Shown here in pieces: positions 1 through 8,766 of a DNA stretch of 64,000 nt (the stretch's first letter is position 1; each line of letters starts with the position of its first letter). Under the pieces are notes generated by a model that searched no databases, had not been told where the DNA came from, and saw only the letters and a list, made by a program, of their open reading frames with translations. The DNA comes from Bacillus sp. E(2018). Lineage in GTDB: Bacteria > Bacillota > Bacilli > Bacillales > Fictibacillaceae. The stretch is taken from positions 1,550,001-1,614,000 of the forward strand of contig NZ_SCOL01000001.1 of the NCBI RefSeq assembly GCF_005503015.1, in the 5' to 3' direction. Both the position numbers and the translations under genes were made by a program.

Positions 1-111
1 TTACTAGCCGTGGTAGGGGATACCAACCTACGGGTAATATGATAATATTCTAAATCAGTTCTTACCTTCTGTCAATTAATAAATTGAATAATCAGATATT
101 TAATGTGTCGA

Positions 112-438
112 TCAGACCTCTGTTTTTACTCTTATTGCACTATACTGTTTATAGGCATCTTTTACCGCCGTTATTAATGCAATTTTTGCCTTTCCGTGAT
201 AATTTCTTTCAATTGCATGCACAATTGGATCACATCCGTCCATCAGACTAAACCCTTTTAATAAACTACTGAAAAAATTTTGAGCGTGTAGCGTTGATAA
301 AGTACATGAAGCATTGAGAATCACCCAATATTGATGATCTGTTTCAATAGTAACTGTTAACGTTTGATGAATTTCACTCGCAGACATTCCTTGAGGAAGC
401 TTTGCATGACCCGCTAGTATTCTAGTTCGTTCCAACAT
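112..438 (-). CDS. DUF3870 domain protein
   Basis: This protein of about 108 residues looks like the DUF3870 family, whose function is unknown. Family-like stretches are a GHAKLPQGM segment near the N-terminus, a central beta-strand region with a CTLST motif, and a C-terminal Y-x-G-K-A-K-x-A-L-I-T-A segment. Several start codons lie close together (GTG 444, GTG 441, ATG 438, TTG 435). ATG 438 is chosen because AGGAGG sits just upstream, but TTG 435 would be better spaced. It is the last gene of the catabolic operon starting at 8384, so a role near acyl-CoA metabolism is inferred from position only. Confidence 0.75.
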   Translation of the reverse strand: MLERTRILAGHAKLPQGMSASEIHQTLTVTIETDHQYWVILNASCTLSTLHAQNFFSSLLKGFSLMDGCDPIVHAIERNYHGKAKIALITAVKDAYKQYSAIRVKTEV

Positions 439-488
439 CACCACCTCCTAGATTTGAAGTGTTATCTTTCATCCTCATGCAACCATTC

Positions 489-890
489 CTACACATGAAT
501 CAACTTAAAAGTCCCTGTTCCTTTTGAAACGATATTTCCGTACTCATCTTTAATGATTCCATCCACAAAAGCAGTCTTATAACCTTTAGAAATAATATTG
601 GCCTCTGCATATATGTAGCCTGTTTGGACTGGTGCTGTAAAATGAACGGTTAAACTCATCGTCACACACCTCGTCTTCGTAACAGAGCGAAGATGCATAC
701 TTTGAACGAAGTCGATAATCGAGGCATATACACCTCCATGAAGGGTACCATTCGTATTCAATAATTCATTCTGTATTTTTAATTTTATCCTCACATCTTC
801 TTCTTCAAAAGATACGATCTCTATACCTAAGTGGTGAAGGTATGGACAATTCACAAATTCTTTGTGGATTTCATCAATTGTTAATGGCAT
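489..890 (-). CDS. PaaI-type hotdog thioesterase (first of two)
   Basis: A protein of about 133 residues of the PaaI/YbgC hotdog-fold thioesterase family, which hydrolyses acyl-CoA or aryl-CoA thioesters. The signature is the N-T-N-G-T-L-H-G-G-V-Y-A-S-I-I-D stretch about 45 residues in, where the HGG loop and following Asp build the active site. Another in-frame ATG exists at 914, but it has no ribosome site; ATG 890 follows GAAGGGA. It lies 30 bp after the enoyl-CoA hydratase gene in the same operon. It could drain dead-end CoA esters and free CoA during catabolism. Substrate is unknown. Confidence 0.8.
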   Translation of the reverse strand: MPLTIDEIHKEFVNCPYLHHLGIEIVSFEEEDVRIKLKIQNELLNTNGTLHGGVYASIIDFVQSMHLRSVTKTRCVTMSLTVHFTAPVQTGYIYAEANIISKGYKTAFVDGIIKDEYGNIVSKGTGTFKLIHV

Positions 891-920
891 ATCGTTTGTC
901 CCTTCTTCCTTCATTACTTT

Positions 921-1703
921 CTATCTAGATATGAATTCAGGAGCTCTTTTCTCAAGAAAAGCTCTTGTTCCTTCCTTTTTATCTTCGGTTGAAAATAAAA
1001 CAGCTTGAGCCAGCTTTTCTATTAACAATCCAGCTTTCATATCAGAATCATAACCAGCATGAATGGCTAATTTAGCAAACTTAACTGCCAGCGGTCCTTT
1101 AGATATGATTTGATGTGCCGTTCTCTCTACGTATTCTTTCAATTGTCTAGCTGGTGCAACTTCTGATACGAGGCCAATTCTTTCCGCTTCATCTGCCGAT
1201 ATTATTTTTCCAGTCAGTATAAGTTCCATCGCTTTTCCTTTTCCGATTAAACGCGTTAATCGTTGTGTTCCCCCTGCACTTGGAATAATACCTAAGTTTA
1301 ATTCAGGAAGACCAAGTTTCGCATCCTGAGAAGCTATTCTAATATCACATGCCATAGCAAGCTCGCATCCTCCGCCTAAAGCATATCCATTTATCATAGC
1401 AATAGTCGGCTTCCCAAAACCTTCAATATAATCATACGTATCTTGCATTCCATCTGGATTGAAAACATCTAAAGGCTCACGGTCTTTCAACTGACTAATA
1501 TCTGCTCCTGCTGCAAATGATTTGTCTCCTTTCCCTGTAAATACGATACAGTAAATTTGATCATCGCTCTTTAACTCATCCAACGCTTTCTTTATCTCTA
1601 AGAGTGTTTCTTTACTCAGCGCATTTCGCTGTTCAGGTAAGTTTATAATTAGATAGGCGAGCTGATTAGATTTTTCAACAATAATATTTTGAAAGGTTTG
1701 CAT
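921..1703 (-). CDS. Enoyl-CoA hydratase/isomerase (crotonase family)
   Basis: A 260-residue crotonase-fold protein that hydrates trans-2-enoyl-CoA to 3-hydroxyacyl-CoA in beta-oxidation. Visible signatures are the oxyanion-hole stretch AAGADISQL, the first catalytic Glu in GGGCELAMACD and the second in LPELNLGIIPSAGGTQRL. Both glutamates are present, as expected of a hydratase rather than an isomerase-only member. The longest frame begins at 1766, but ATG 1703 is preferred because the family N-terminus starts there and GAGGTGA lies just upstream, inside the end of the thiolase gene. The two genes are 2 bp apart, so translation is probably coupled. Confidence 0.93.
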   Translation of the reverse strand: MQTFQNIIVEKSNQLAYLIINLPEQRNALSKETLLEIKKALDELKSDDQIYCIVFTGKGDKSFAAGADISQLKDREPLDVFNPDGMQDTYDYIEGFGKPTIAMINGYALGGGCELAMACDIRIASQDAKLGLPELNLGIIPSAGGTQRLTRLIGKGKAMELILTGKIISADEAERIGLVSEVAPARQLKEYVERTAHQIISKGPLAVKFAKLAIHAGYDSDMKAGLLIEKLAQAVLFSTEDKKEGTRAFLEKRAPEFISR

Positions 1704-1705
1704 GA

Positions 1706-2881
1706 TTACTTCACCTCGTTTGTATTTTCTAATAAAATCGCTATCCCTTGTCCACCACCGATACATGCCGTAACAATCGTACGTTTGGCACGTGTCTTAT
1801 TCATATGATAGACCGCTTTCGTTATTAAAATCCCTCCTGTCGCTGCAATTGGATGGCCATGCGCGATAGCACCACCGTTAACATTTAATTTTTCTTTTGG
1901 AATCTCCAACTCACGGTTACATGCTAGGACTTGGGATGCAAATGCTTCGTTCAATTCCACAAAATCTATATCCTTGATCGACAATTGGTTTCGTTTTAGT
2001 AGTTTTCTAACTGCAGGAACCGGACCCATACCCATCATATTTGGATCTACTCCTGCAACTTGTGAATCTACAACTGCAGCAAGTACTGTTAAATGGCGCT
2101 TCTGGGCTTCATCATGAGACATCATCACTAATGCAGACGCACCGTCATTCACACCTGATGCATTTCCAGCTGTAACCGTTCCACCCTCTTTAAATACAGG
2201 GGAAAGAGGGGATAAACTTTCTATAGTTGTTGAATGGCGAGGATGTTCATCTTGTTTAAAAACATATGTTTCTTTCTTACCTCTTATCTCAATAGGTACG
2301 ATTTGCTTATCAAACAATCCCTCTTCCATAGCCCTTGCCATACGTCTTTGACTTTCAGCTGCATATTCGTCTTGTTCTTCTCTTGTAATCTTATATTTTT
2401 CAGCAACATTTTCAGCTGTGATGCCCATTGGTGGGTCGCCAATGTCGTCAGGAGAGAGTTTTCTCTTAATAAACTGTGGAGGATTTCGGTCATACGTTCT
2501 AGTTGCTGGTGATAATAGATAGGGAGAACGTGACATGCTTTCTACTCCTCCAGTTAAATACACACTTCCTCTTCCAGCCTTGATAAGATCTGCTGCAAGG
2601 GCAACTGCATTAATGCCTGTACCACATTGACGGTCAATCGTCATACCAGGTACTTCAAATGGTATTCCAGCTTGTAATAACGTCATTCTTGCTGGATTTC
2701 CTCCTCCACTTAAACAATTCCCAAAAATAACATCATCAATCTCGTGATGCTGAATTTCTGCTCTTCTCACTGCCTCTCTCATTACTTCTGCTCCGAACAT
2801 ATAATAAGGAAGTGTCGCCAAAGCCCCTCCTTGTTTGCCGATTGCTGTTCTAACAGCTGACACAATAACAGGTGTAGTCAT
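1706..2881 (-). CDS. Acetyl-CoA acyltransferase (thiolase)
   Basis: A 391-residue thiolase that cleaves 3-ketoacyl-CoA with CoA to release acetyl-CoA (or condenses acetyl-CoA). The nucleophilic Cys is at about residue 86 in DRQCGTGINA. The C-terminal catalytic pair is visible as NGGAIAHGHPIAATGG (His) and CIGGGQGIA (Cys). ATG 2881 follows a GGAGGGG ribosome site; the longer open frame upstream overlaps the preceding thioesterase gene and is rejected. It shares an operon with all other beta-oxidation steps, which argues for degradation as the physiological direction. The exact chain-length preference cannot be read from sequence. Confidence 0.94.
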   Translation of the reverse strand: MTTPVIVSAVRTAIGKQGGALATLPYYMFGAEVMREAVRRAEIQHHEIDDVIFGNCLSGGGNPARMTLLQAGIPFEVPGMTIDRQCGTGINAVALAADLIKAGRGSVYLTGGVESMSRSPYLLSPATRTYDRNPPQFIKRKLSPDDIGDPPMGITAENVAEKYKITREEQDEYAAESQRRMARAMEEGLFDKQIVPIEIRGKKETYVFKQDEHPRHSTTIESLSPLSPVFKEGGTVTAGNASGVNDGASALVMMSHDEAQKRHLTVLAAVVDSQVAGVDPNMMGMGPVPAVRKLLKRNQLSIKDIDFVELNEAFASQVLACNRELEIPKEKLNVNGGAIAHGHPIAATGGILITKAVYHMNKTRAKRTIVTACIGGGQGIAILLENTNEVK

Positions 2882-2882
2882 T

Positions 2883-3290
2883 TTAGTATTTACGCTCCCC
2901 TCCTGCCGGAATGATTTTGAAAGTAGCCGAACCTGAAGCACAATGATTTCCATTCTCATCAAATATGTCTCCTACTCCACTTCCAATATTTCCGGTTATA
3001 TTAATAGAACGTCCTTTGCATGTAAGTTGCTCTACATACCTGTTTTCATATACTTGAACATGCATGTTAATCGTTATCGTAAAGCAATTTTTCATTTCTG
3101 TAATCGAAGTCCCAAGTGCTATATCAAGCAGGGTATAATAGATTCCATTTGATAACACTCCTGACTCATTACAATGCTCTTCTTTCATATTGAGTGATAT
3201 GATGACATTCTTATTCTCATTTGGTTCCCTCTTTATTCCTAGATGATTAAAGAATGCTGAATGTGAATTATAATTTCTTTCGTTTATCAT
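2883..3290 (-). CDS. Second hotdog-fold thioesterase-like protein
   Basis: A 135-residue hotdog-fold protein related to PaaI thioesterases. The family helix and first strand are seen as E-S-G-V-L-S-N-G-I-Y-Y-T-L-L-D, where the usual H-G-G is replaced by S-N-G, and the C-terminal FDENGNHCASGSATFKI strand pair is intact. Loss of the HGG histidine may mean altered or lost catalysis. ATG 3290 follows GGGAG. It abuts the thiolase gene by 1 bp. It is distinct from, not a copy of, the thioesterase at 489-890, so the operon carries two diverged hotdog proteins. Confidence 0.7.
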   Translation of the reverse strand: MINERNYNSHSAFFNHLGIKREPNENKNVIISLNMKEEHCNESGVLSNGIYYTLLDIALGTSITEMKNCFTITINMHVQVYENRYVEQLTCKGRSINITGNIGSGVGDIFDENGNHCASGSATFKIIPAGGERKY

Positions 3291-3374
3291 GATTTCATTC
3301 TCCCGTAACCATTTTTAAGAACTGAAGAAGAACAGGGTGCTTCACGCCCGTTAGACTGATGGGAGAGATAAATA

Positions 3375-4268
3375 CTATAAAACTACTTCTACTTTTCTTC
3401 CTTTTTCATCGTATTCATAAAATCCTTTACCTGTTTTTTTACCTAATTCTCCTTTTCTTACTTTTTCAGCTACAACTTTTGAAGGCTTTTCGTTTTCATC
3501 TCCACTTTCCTCAAACCTCTGCATTCGAACATAATAATTAACGTCCAAACCTGTTAAATCCATTAAAGCAAACGGGCCGATTGGATGATTGAGCGCTTTT
3601 TTGCAGACTAAGTCAATTTCGTCATGTGTCGCATAACCATTCTCATATAGAAAAAGTGCTTCATCCATAAGTTTTCCTAAGATTCGGTTCGCAATAAATC
3701 CTGAAATTTCTTTTTTTAGCAATACAGGGGCTTTATTGATGCTTCGAACAAAATCCATACATCTTTCAGAAGTTTGATTCGACGTATGTGGTCCTTTTAC
3801 TACTTCAACAAGTACCATAACAAGTGCAGGGTTGAAAAAATGAATATTACATACATTCTCTGGTCGACTTACAGCTTCTGCAATTTTTGAGCTTACAATC
3901 GTTGAACTATTTGTTGCCAGTATCGTCTGTTCTGAAACTATTTTTTCTACGTTTTGAAATAATTCTTTCTTCGCGTCTAACTTTTCAATGATTGCTTCTA
4001 TAACAAGATCCGCTTCCGATAACTCATCTAAAGAAGTAGTAAAGGTAATGAGATTAAACGCCTGCTCCACCTCGTTTGATGTTAACTTCCCTTTTGTTAC
4101 TCTTTTTTCCATCTGCTTCTTTAACTGCTCTTTTCCTTTAACAAGACTTTCTTCACGAATATCTTGCAGTACGACAGGATACCCAGCTAGTGCACATACC
4201 ATTGCAATCTGTGATCCCATCGCACCTGAACCTACGACTGCTACTCTTTGAATGGACATATTATTCAT
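3375..4268 (-). CDS. 3-hydroxyacyl-CoA (3-hydroxybutyryl-CoA) dehydrogenase
   Basis: A 297-residue NAD-dependent dehydrogenase oxidising L-3-hydroxyacyl-CoA to 3-ketoacyl-CoA. The N-terminal Rossmann motif G-S-G-A-M-G is followed by the ATNSSTI and HFFNPALVM stretches, including the catalytic His. The C-terminal dimerisation domain contains HPIGPFALMDLTGLD. Length is typical of the single-domain bacterial 3HBDH (about 285). ATG 4268 is chosen because it lies 9 bases after AAGGAG; it overlaps the end of the ligase gene by 8 bp, indicating translational coupling. ATG 4259 is the alternative. Confidence 0.93.
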   Translation of the reverse strand: MNNMSIQRVAVVGSGAMGSQIAMVCALAGYPVVLQDIREESLVKGKEQLKKQMEKRVTKGKLTSNEVEQAFNLITFTTSLDELSEADLVIEAIIEKLDAKKELFQNVEKIVSEQTILATNSSTIVSSKIAEAVSRPENVCNIHFFNPALVMVLVEVVKGPHTSNQTSERCMDFVRSINKAPVLLKKEISGFIANRILGKLMDEALFLYENGYATHDEIDLVCKKALNHPIGPFALMDLTGLDVNYYVRMQRFEESGDENEKPSKVVAEKVRKGELGKKTGKGFYEYDEKGRKVEVVL

Positions 4269-5883
4269 TCACTCTCACTCCTTTTTCCATCTCTTCTTTA
4301 ACTAATAGTCTTTTTAATAACTTGCCTACTCCATTCCTAGGGAGACTTTCTCTCACTTCAATACTCTTTGGCACTTTATATGGAGTAAGATTGGAGTAAC
4401 AATGACTTTTCAGTGCATCGGTGTCTATAGTTCGTCCTTCTTTAGGGACAACATACGCTTTTACGATCTCATCATGTATTTCATCTGGAATGCCTACTAC
4501 AGCTGCTTCCTTCACATCTTCATGATCATATAAAACGCTTTCAATTTCTTGCGGATAAATATTAAATCCACCAAAAATAATCATTTCTTTTTTTCTTCCG
4601 ACGATATAAAAGTACCCATCATGATCCATCGTTGCTAAATCACCCGTGCGGAGCCAACCATTCACAAGCGCATGTTTCGTTTCAGATTCATTGTTCCAAT
4701 ACCCTTTCATAACTTGAGGACCTCTGATCAACAGCTCACCTACGTAGTTTGGTTCGAGAAGGTTATGCTCATTATCCGTTATACAGCAATCGGTTTCTGG
4801 AACTGGAATACCGATGCTTCCTACCTTCCGTTTTCCATTGATCGGAGTTCGATGGGTGGTAGGAGATGTTTCAGACATTCCGAATCCTTCTAGAATTGTC
4901 GCGCCAGAAACCTCTTCAAATCTTCTAATTACTTCTACAGGAAGAGGAGCTGATCCTGAAGAACATATTTTCAAGCTGTTTAATCCAAACTGCTCTGCAT
5001 TTGGGTAATTAGCGATTGAAGTATACATTTTAGGAACACCTGGAAAAACAGTAGGTCTGTATTTTTTTATCGCCTTCATCATTTTATCGATATCAAACTT
5101 GTCCAATAATAACAGGTTAGCTCCTAAGAAAATGCCCACATTCATTGCACTCGTCATCGCATAAACATGATAAAGCGGTGTTACGGTTAAGACCGTTTCT
5201 TTACCTGGAATATATTTTTGTCTATACATCGTAAAACTCTGATACGCATTCGTTGTTAAATTATGATGAGTTAACATGGCACCTTTTATTTTACCTGTCG
5301 TCCCACCTGTGTATTGAATGACAGCTATATCATCTTTAGCCTTGATCTCGACTGGGCAGTATAATGGTGAACCTTGTTCAATGAGCTCGTCCAAGGTAAG
5401 AAAGTAATCTGTTTTTTGTTTTTTTACCTGGGATGTCATAACGTATTTAAAAGGGTAGAATTCTTCAATCTCATAGATGGTTTGCAATGACCGATTATCT
5501 GCAACAATATAAGAAACTTTTGCATCGTCCAAAATTTGCAGAAATTCTCTTGGTGTATAAGAAGGGTTAATTTGAACAATGATTAACCCTAACGACATGG
5601 CCGCATAGTAAGAAACGATATAATCAGGGTGATTGCCTAACATCAAACCGATACGTTCACCTTTTTCAAAACCTCGGTCTCTCCAACTGTTTGCTAATCG
5701 ATCTGTCTTGTTCTTTAATTCCGAATACGTGATAACTTGATCATTAAAGGTTATAGCGGGTTGGTCTCCATATTTGTTTTCTGAGTCTGCTAAAAATGAG
5801 TAGAGTGATACTTCTGGAAACACTATTGCTTCGTTCACATCTCGGTAGTATTTGTCCCATGGACGGTTCTGGATCTCGTTCAT
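4261..5883 (-). CDS. Acyl-CoA ligase (AMP-binding, FadD-like)
   Basis: A 540-residue member of the ANL adenylate-forming superfamily, which activates a carboxylic acid to its CoA thioester with ATP. Core motif A3 appears as QYTGGTTGKIKGAM about 190 residues in. The A5/A7 regions appear as EGFGMSETSP and WLRTGDLATMDHDGY, followed by GRKKEMIIFGG. The C-terminal catalytic Lys motif is PRNGVGKLLKR. ATG 5883 follows GGGAGGGA. Its substrate is not known; with an acyl-CoA dehydrogenase and all beta-oxidation steps in the operon, a fatty or arylalkanoic acid is likely. Confidence 0.92.
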   Translation of the reverse strand: MNEIQNRPWDKYYRDVNEAIVFPEVSLYSFLADSENKYGDQPAITFNDQVITYSELKNKTDRLANSWRDRGFEKGERIGLMLGNHPDYIVSYYAAMSLGLIIVQINPSYTPREFLQILDDAKVSYIVADNRSLQTIYEIEEFYPFKYVMTSQVKKQKTDYFLTLDELIEQGSPLYCPVEIKAKDDIAVIQYTGGTTGKIKGAMLTHHNLTTNAYQSFTMYRQKYIPGKETVLTVTPLYHVYAMTSAMNVGIFLGANLLLLDKFDIDKMMKAIKKYRPTVFPGVPKMYTSIANYPNAEQFGLNSLKICSSGSAPLPVEVIRRFEEVSGATILEGFGMSETSPTTHRTPINGKRKVGSIGIPVPETDCCITDNEHNLLEPNYVGELLIRGPQVMKGYWNNESETKHALVNGWLRTGDLATMDHDGYFYIVGRKKEMIIFGGFNIYPQEIESVLYDHEDVKEAAVVGIPDEIHDEIVKAYVVPKEGRTIDTDALKSHCYSNLTPYKVPKSIEVRESLPRNGVGKLLKRLLVKEEMEKGVRVNE

Positions 5884-5923
5884 TCGTATTCCCTCCCAAC
5901 AAAATTACGAGATTCATATCAGA

Positions 5924-7201
5924 CTAATTGATCTTCTTTTCTAACACTTCCATCTGACCCTGTGACCTTTCCTTGTACGTGGAATCAGGTTTAACAAATA
6001 GTAGAAACAGCAGTGCAAAAGTCAATACGAGAAAAGCCATAAACAGCACAGAATAGTTATATCCGGTAATCTTACTAGAATCGGAGATCGCAATAATATA
6101 TCCAGTAATGATTGGCGCGATTATACCTGCAAGATTGCCAGATGAAGTGAGGATACTGGTCATTAAACCTCCTCGTTCTGGCATCTCGTTGATCATAATG
6201 GTTGGGCCAATTGGTAAAATTGCATAAGTTAACCCCTTAGACAAACACATGGCTATAATTACCCATACCGGATTTTGATAAAAGGTAATAGAAGCCATTA
6301 ATAACGCTCCAATCACCATAGAGATTCCTACAACATAAACTCTGGAAATCCGCCAATTCTCATTTTTCTTGTATAGATGATCAGAAATAAAAGACACTCC
6401 GATATAGATAAACGTGGACACTATACCGATAATCATCACGGCTAAACCCATTTGCTTAGATGTCATTTCCACAACTTCCACTAAGTAGATCGGCAGCCAA
6501 ACCGCGATCCAAACGACCAGGAAATAGGTTGAAAAGTAAGCGAGTGTTGTAAATAATGCAGAAGGAGATAGCAGTAATCTGCCAAAATCTTTTAGATTGA
6601 TTTTTTCTAGTTTCTCCTTTCGCTTCTTCTCCTTTTCTTCAAATACTTTCAATGGATTTTCTTTCGTAAAAAAATGAAAAGCAACCGCCCAAACGATACT
6701 TGCAGCACCTAAACAAGCAAAAGCAGGTTTCCATCCCAACGTGCTAATCAATGCCACAAGAATAGGGGCAACCACCATGGCACCTACTGTTGCACCTGAT
6801 ACGACTACTGAATTAGCAAGACCTCGCAGTTTAGGAGGAAACCACTTATTCGCATGACTATATGCCACTGGGCTGAATGGTCCCTCAAATGCTCCAAGTA
6901 GGATACGATAAGCAATTAATAACGGTAAGGCAGTGATCGCTAACACTCCAAATTGCAGAACTGCCCATGTTAACATCAGTAATCCTAATACTTTCTTAGC
7001 TCCTATTCTGTCAGCCCAGGCTGCTCCAAATATACCTGTTACCGGATACAACCAGTAATAGCTGCTCCCAACAAGACCCCATTCCGTATAGGAAAGATTA
7101 AAGTCCTCCATAATTGGAGCTGCAGCAAGTCCAATAATAGACTTGTCTGCAAAATTAATGATCATTCCAAAGAATAATAAAACGAGGACGATCCAACGCA
7201 T
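5924..7201 (-). CDS. MFS transporter, anion:cation symporter (ACS)-like
   Basis: A protein of about 425 residues with some 12 predicted membrane segments of the major facilitator superfamily. The DRIGAKKVLG motif between segments 2 and 3 is the MFS signature, and the NFADKSIIGLAAAPIMEDF segment resembles the ACS (hexuronate/phthalate/tartrate) group. ATG 7201 follows GAGGGATT; ATG 7213 overlaps that site and is less likely. Placed between the dehydrogenase and the ligase, it probably imports the acid the ligase then activates. The cytoplasmic loop near mid-protein (KVFEEKEKKRKEKLEK) is strongly charged. Confidence 0.85.
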   Translation of the reverse strand: MRWIVLVLLFFGMIINFADKSIIGLAAAPIMEDFNLSYTEWGLVGSSYYWLYPVTGIFGAAWADRIGAKKVLGLLMLTWAVLQFGVLAITALPLLIAYRILLGAFEGPFSPVAYSHANKWFPPKLRGLANSVVVSGATVGAMVVAPILVALISTLGWKPAFACLGAASIVWAVAFHFFTKENPLKVFEEKEKKRKEKLEKINLKDFGRLLLSPSALFTTLAYFSTYFLVVWIAVWLPIYLVEVVEMTSKQMGLAVMIIGIVSTFIYIGVSFISDHLYKKNENWRISRVYVVGISMVIGALLMASITFYQNPVWVIIAMCLSKGLTYAILPIGPTIMINEMPERGGLMTSILTSSGNLAGIIAPIITGYIIAISDSSKITGYNYSVLFMAFLVLTFALLFLLFVKPDSTYKERSQGQMEVLEKKIN

Positions 7202-7235
7202 ATAATCCCTCATTTCTGTAATTTAGATAAGGATT

Positions 7236-8384
7236 TTAATTTTCTTCAAGAATTCTTCTCGAGATAATTAACCGTTGAATCTCATTGGTCCCTTCATAAA
7301 TCTTTGTGATCCTTGCATCTCTGTAGAACCGCTCAACAGGATAATCGGAAACGTAACCCATTCCGCCATGAATTTGAACAGCTTTATCGGCCACTCTATT
7401 GAACACATCACTTGCAAATAATTTAGCCATAGAAGCTTCTTTAATTACTTTCTTTCCTTCATCGACCATTTGCGCTGCTTTCAACGTTAACAAGCGAGCG
7501 GCTTCCGTTTCGGTTGCCATATCTGCTAACATCCATTGAATAGCTTGATTATCAGCAATCGGTTTTCCAAACTGTTTCCGTTCCTTTGCATAAGATGCAG
7601 AGAGCTCGATCAGTTTGTCACATGAACCTACTGCTCTTGCAGCTAATCCTATTCGTCCCTCTCCCAATATCTTTAAAGCAGACATATAGCCCATACCAAC
7701 TTCACCAATCACGTTCTCTTCAGGTACTTCACAATCTTCAAATATGAGTTGCGCTGTATAAGATCCACGTAAACCCATTTTTTTATCTTTTTTCCCTATA
7801 CTAAATCCAGGTGAATTCCTCTCAATCAAAAAGGCAGTTATTCCGCCTTTAGCCCCTTTTTCTTTATCTGTTAAAGCAAAGACTGTGAAAAAATCGGCGA
7901 TCGGAGCATTGGTAATAAAGTGTTTCGTTCCATTCAAGATCCATTTATCACCATTTTTCACAGCTCGAGTTGATAAGTTGGTCGCATCAGATCCAGCACC
8001 AGGTTCAGATAGAGCAAACGCAGCGATCCTATCACCTGTCGCCATCGCTGGTAAGTATTTCTGCTTGAGCTCTTCCGAAGCAAGTTTTACAAGTCCCGTA
8101 CTTCCGATGCCGGTATGAGCACCTATTAAACTCACAAATCCATTGTGAGTGCGTCCAAGCTGTTCCAGCACCGTTGCTTTTCCAACTGTATTTAAACCGA
8201 TTCCGCCATATTCCTCTGGGATACTCATCCCAAATAAACCAAGTTCTTTTGCTTGTACTACCAAATGTTGCGGTATCTTATCATCCTCTTCAATTTGTTG
8301 AGCATAAGGCTCTACCTCGTTTTCAACAAAGTTTTTCACCATTTGTTTCATCTGTTCAATTTCTGGGGCTAATGTCGTAATCAT
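7236..8384 (-). CDS. Acyl-CoA dehydrogenase
   Basis: A 382-residue FAD-dependent acyl-CoA dehydrogenase that makes trans-2-enoyl-CoA and passes electrons to ETF. The family signatures AFALSEPGAGSDA and LKILGEGRIGLAARAVG are present, and the C-terminal DARITKIYEGTNEIQRL includes the catalytic Glu. Start ATG 8384 follows AAGGAGGAAG; the in-frame ATG at 8450 lies inside the promoter and is rejected. It is the first gene of the operon, about 45 bp downstream of the predicted SigL transcription start. No etfAB lies nearby, so electron transfer flavoprotein must be encoded elsewhere. Confidence 0.95.
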   Translation of the reverse strand: MITTLAPEIEQMKQMVKNFVENEVEPYAQQIEEDDKIPQHLVVQAKELGLFGMSIPEEYGGIGLNTVGKATVLEQLGRTHNGFVSLIGAHTGIGSTGLVKLASEELKQKYLPAMATGDRIAAFALSEPGAGSDATNLSTRAVKNGDKWILNGTKHFITNAPIADFFTVFALTDKEKGAKGGITAFLIERNSPGFSIGKKDKKMGLRGSYTAQLIFEDCEVPEENVIGEVGMGYMSALKILGEGRIGLAARAVGSCDKLIELSASYAKERKQFGKPIADNQAIQWMLADMATETEAARLLTLKAAQMVDEGKKVIKEASMAKLFASDVFNRVADKAVQIHGGMGYVSDYPVERFYRDARITKIYEGTNEIQRLIISRRILEEN

Positions 8385-8438
8385 TTTCTTCCTCCTTTTG
8401 AATACAAAAATTATGAAAAAGTTCTTAGTTAACAGATA

Positions 8439-8456
8439 TGCAATTTCCATGCCAAC
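8439..8456 (-). promoter_or_regulatory. Sigma-54 (SigL) -24/-12 promoter of the acyl-CoA operon
   Basis: Read on the minus strand the sequence is TTGGCATGGAAATTGCA, matching the sigma-54 consensus TGGCAYG-N4-TTGCW with the invariant GG and GC 10 bp apart. It lies about 55 bp before the acyl-CoA dehydrogenase ATG. The neighbouring gene encodes a GAFTGA-type activator, as such promoters require. Confidence 0.88.
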
Positions 8457-8635
8457 TCTAGAGAATGTTCATTTTTCTGCAAATCAGATACATGATTTCT
8501 CTATAAAGTGCTGATCTCCGTATCACATGATCGCTATCCGCGTGTTGTCCGGCGAACCCCCGCAGAAGTTTCGGGAATCTTTCCCGCACTAATCTGTCAA
8601 TAACATGAATAACAATATGAGTAAAAAGAGCGGAA

Positions 8636-8647
8636 TTCATAAATGAA
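8636..8647. promoter_or_regulatory. Candidate upstream activator site 1 (TTCA-N4-TGAA)
   Basis: The palindrome TTCA-taaa-TGAA lies about 190 bp upstream of the -24/-12 promoter. It has the same core as the stronger site at 8694-8721, centre to centre 66 bp apart. This fits an enhancer pair bound by the adjacent activator; the assignment is inferred. Confidence 0.5.
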
Positions 8648-8693
8648 TCAAAATCGTAACAAATTGGATATTCCTTCTATGATTTAAAAAAGA

Positions 8694-8721
8694 ATCAATG
8701 ATTCAAAAATGAATCATTGAT
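8694..8721. promoter_or_regulatory. Candidate upstream activator site 2 (perfect 12-bp inverted repeat)
   Basis: ATCAATGATTCA, spacer AAAA, TGAATCATTGAT: both arms match perfectly over 12 bp. It sits about 250 bp upstream of the SigL promoter, between that promoter and the activator gene, the usual place for an enhancer of a bacterial enhancer-binding protein. It has no T-run and is A+T-rich, so a terminator role is unlikely. Confidence 0.65.
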
Positions 8722-8736
8722 AACTATTAAAAGCAA

Positions 8737-8762
8737 AAAGCCCCTTCCAAAAAGAAGTGGCT
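8737..8762 (-). terminator. Terminator of the sigma-54 activator gene
   Basis: Arms AGCCCCTTC and GAAGTGGCT (one mismatch) are followed on the minus strand by a T-rich tail. The hairpin lies directly after the activator stop codon. Confidence 0.65.
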
Positions 8763-8766
8763 CGTT

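Noticed and set aside
1..111. Gene end at the left edge
   Set aside because: A TTA at 1-3 could be a stop on the minus strand and short imperfect hairpins occur, but too little sequence is available to call anything.
8458..8640. 60-residue minus-strand ORF upstream of the acyl-CoA dehydrogenase
   Set aside because: No ribosome site, no recognisable protein pattern, and it lies across the region between the SigL promoter and its candidate enhancer sites.
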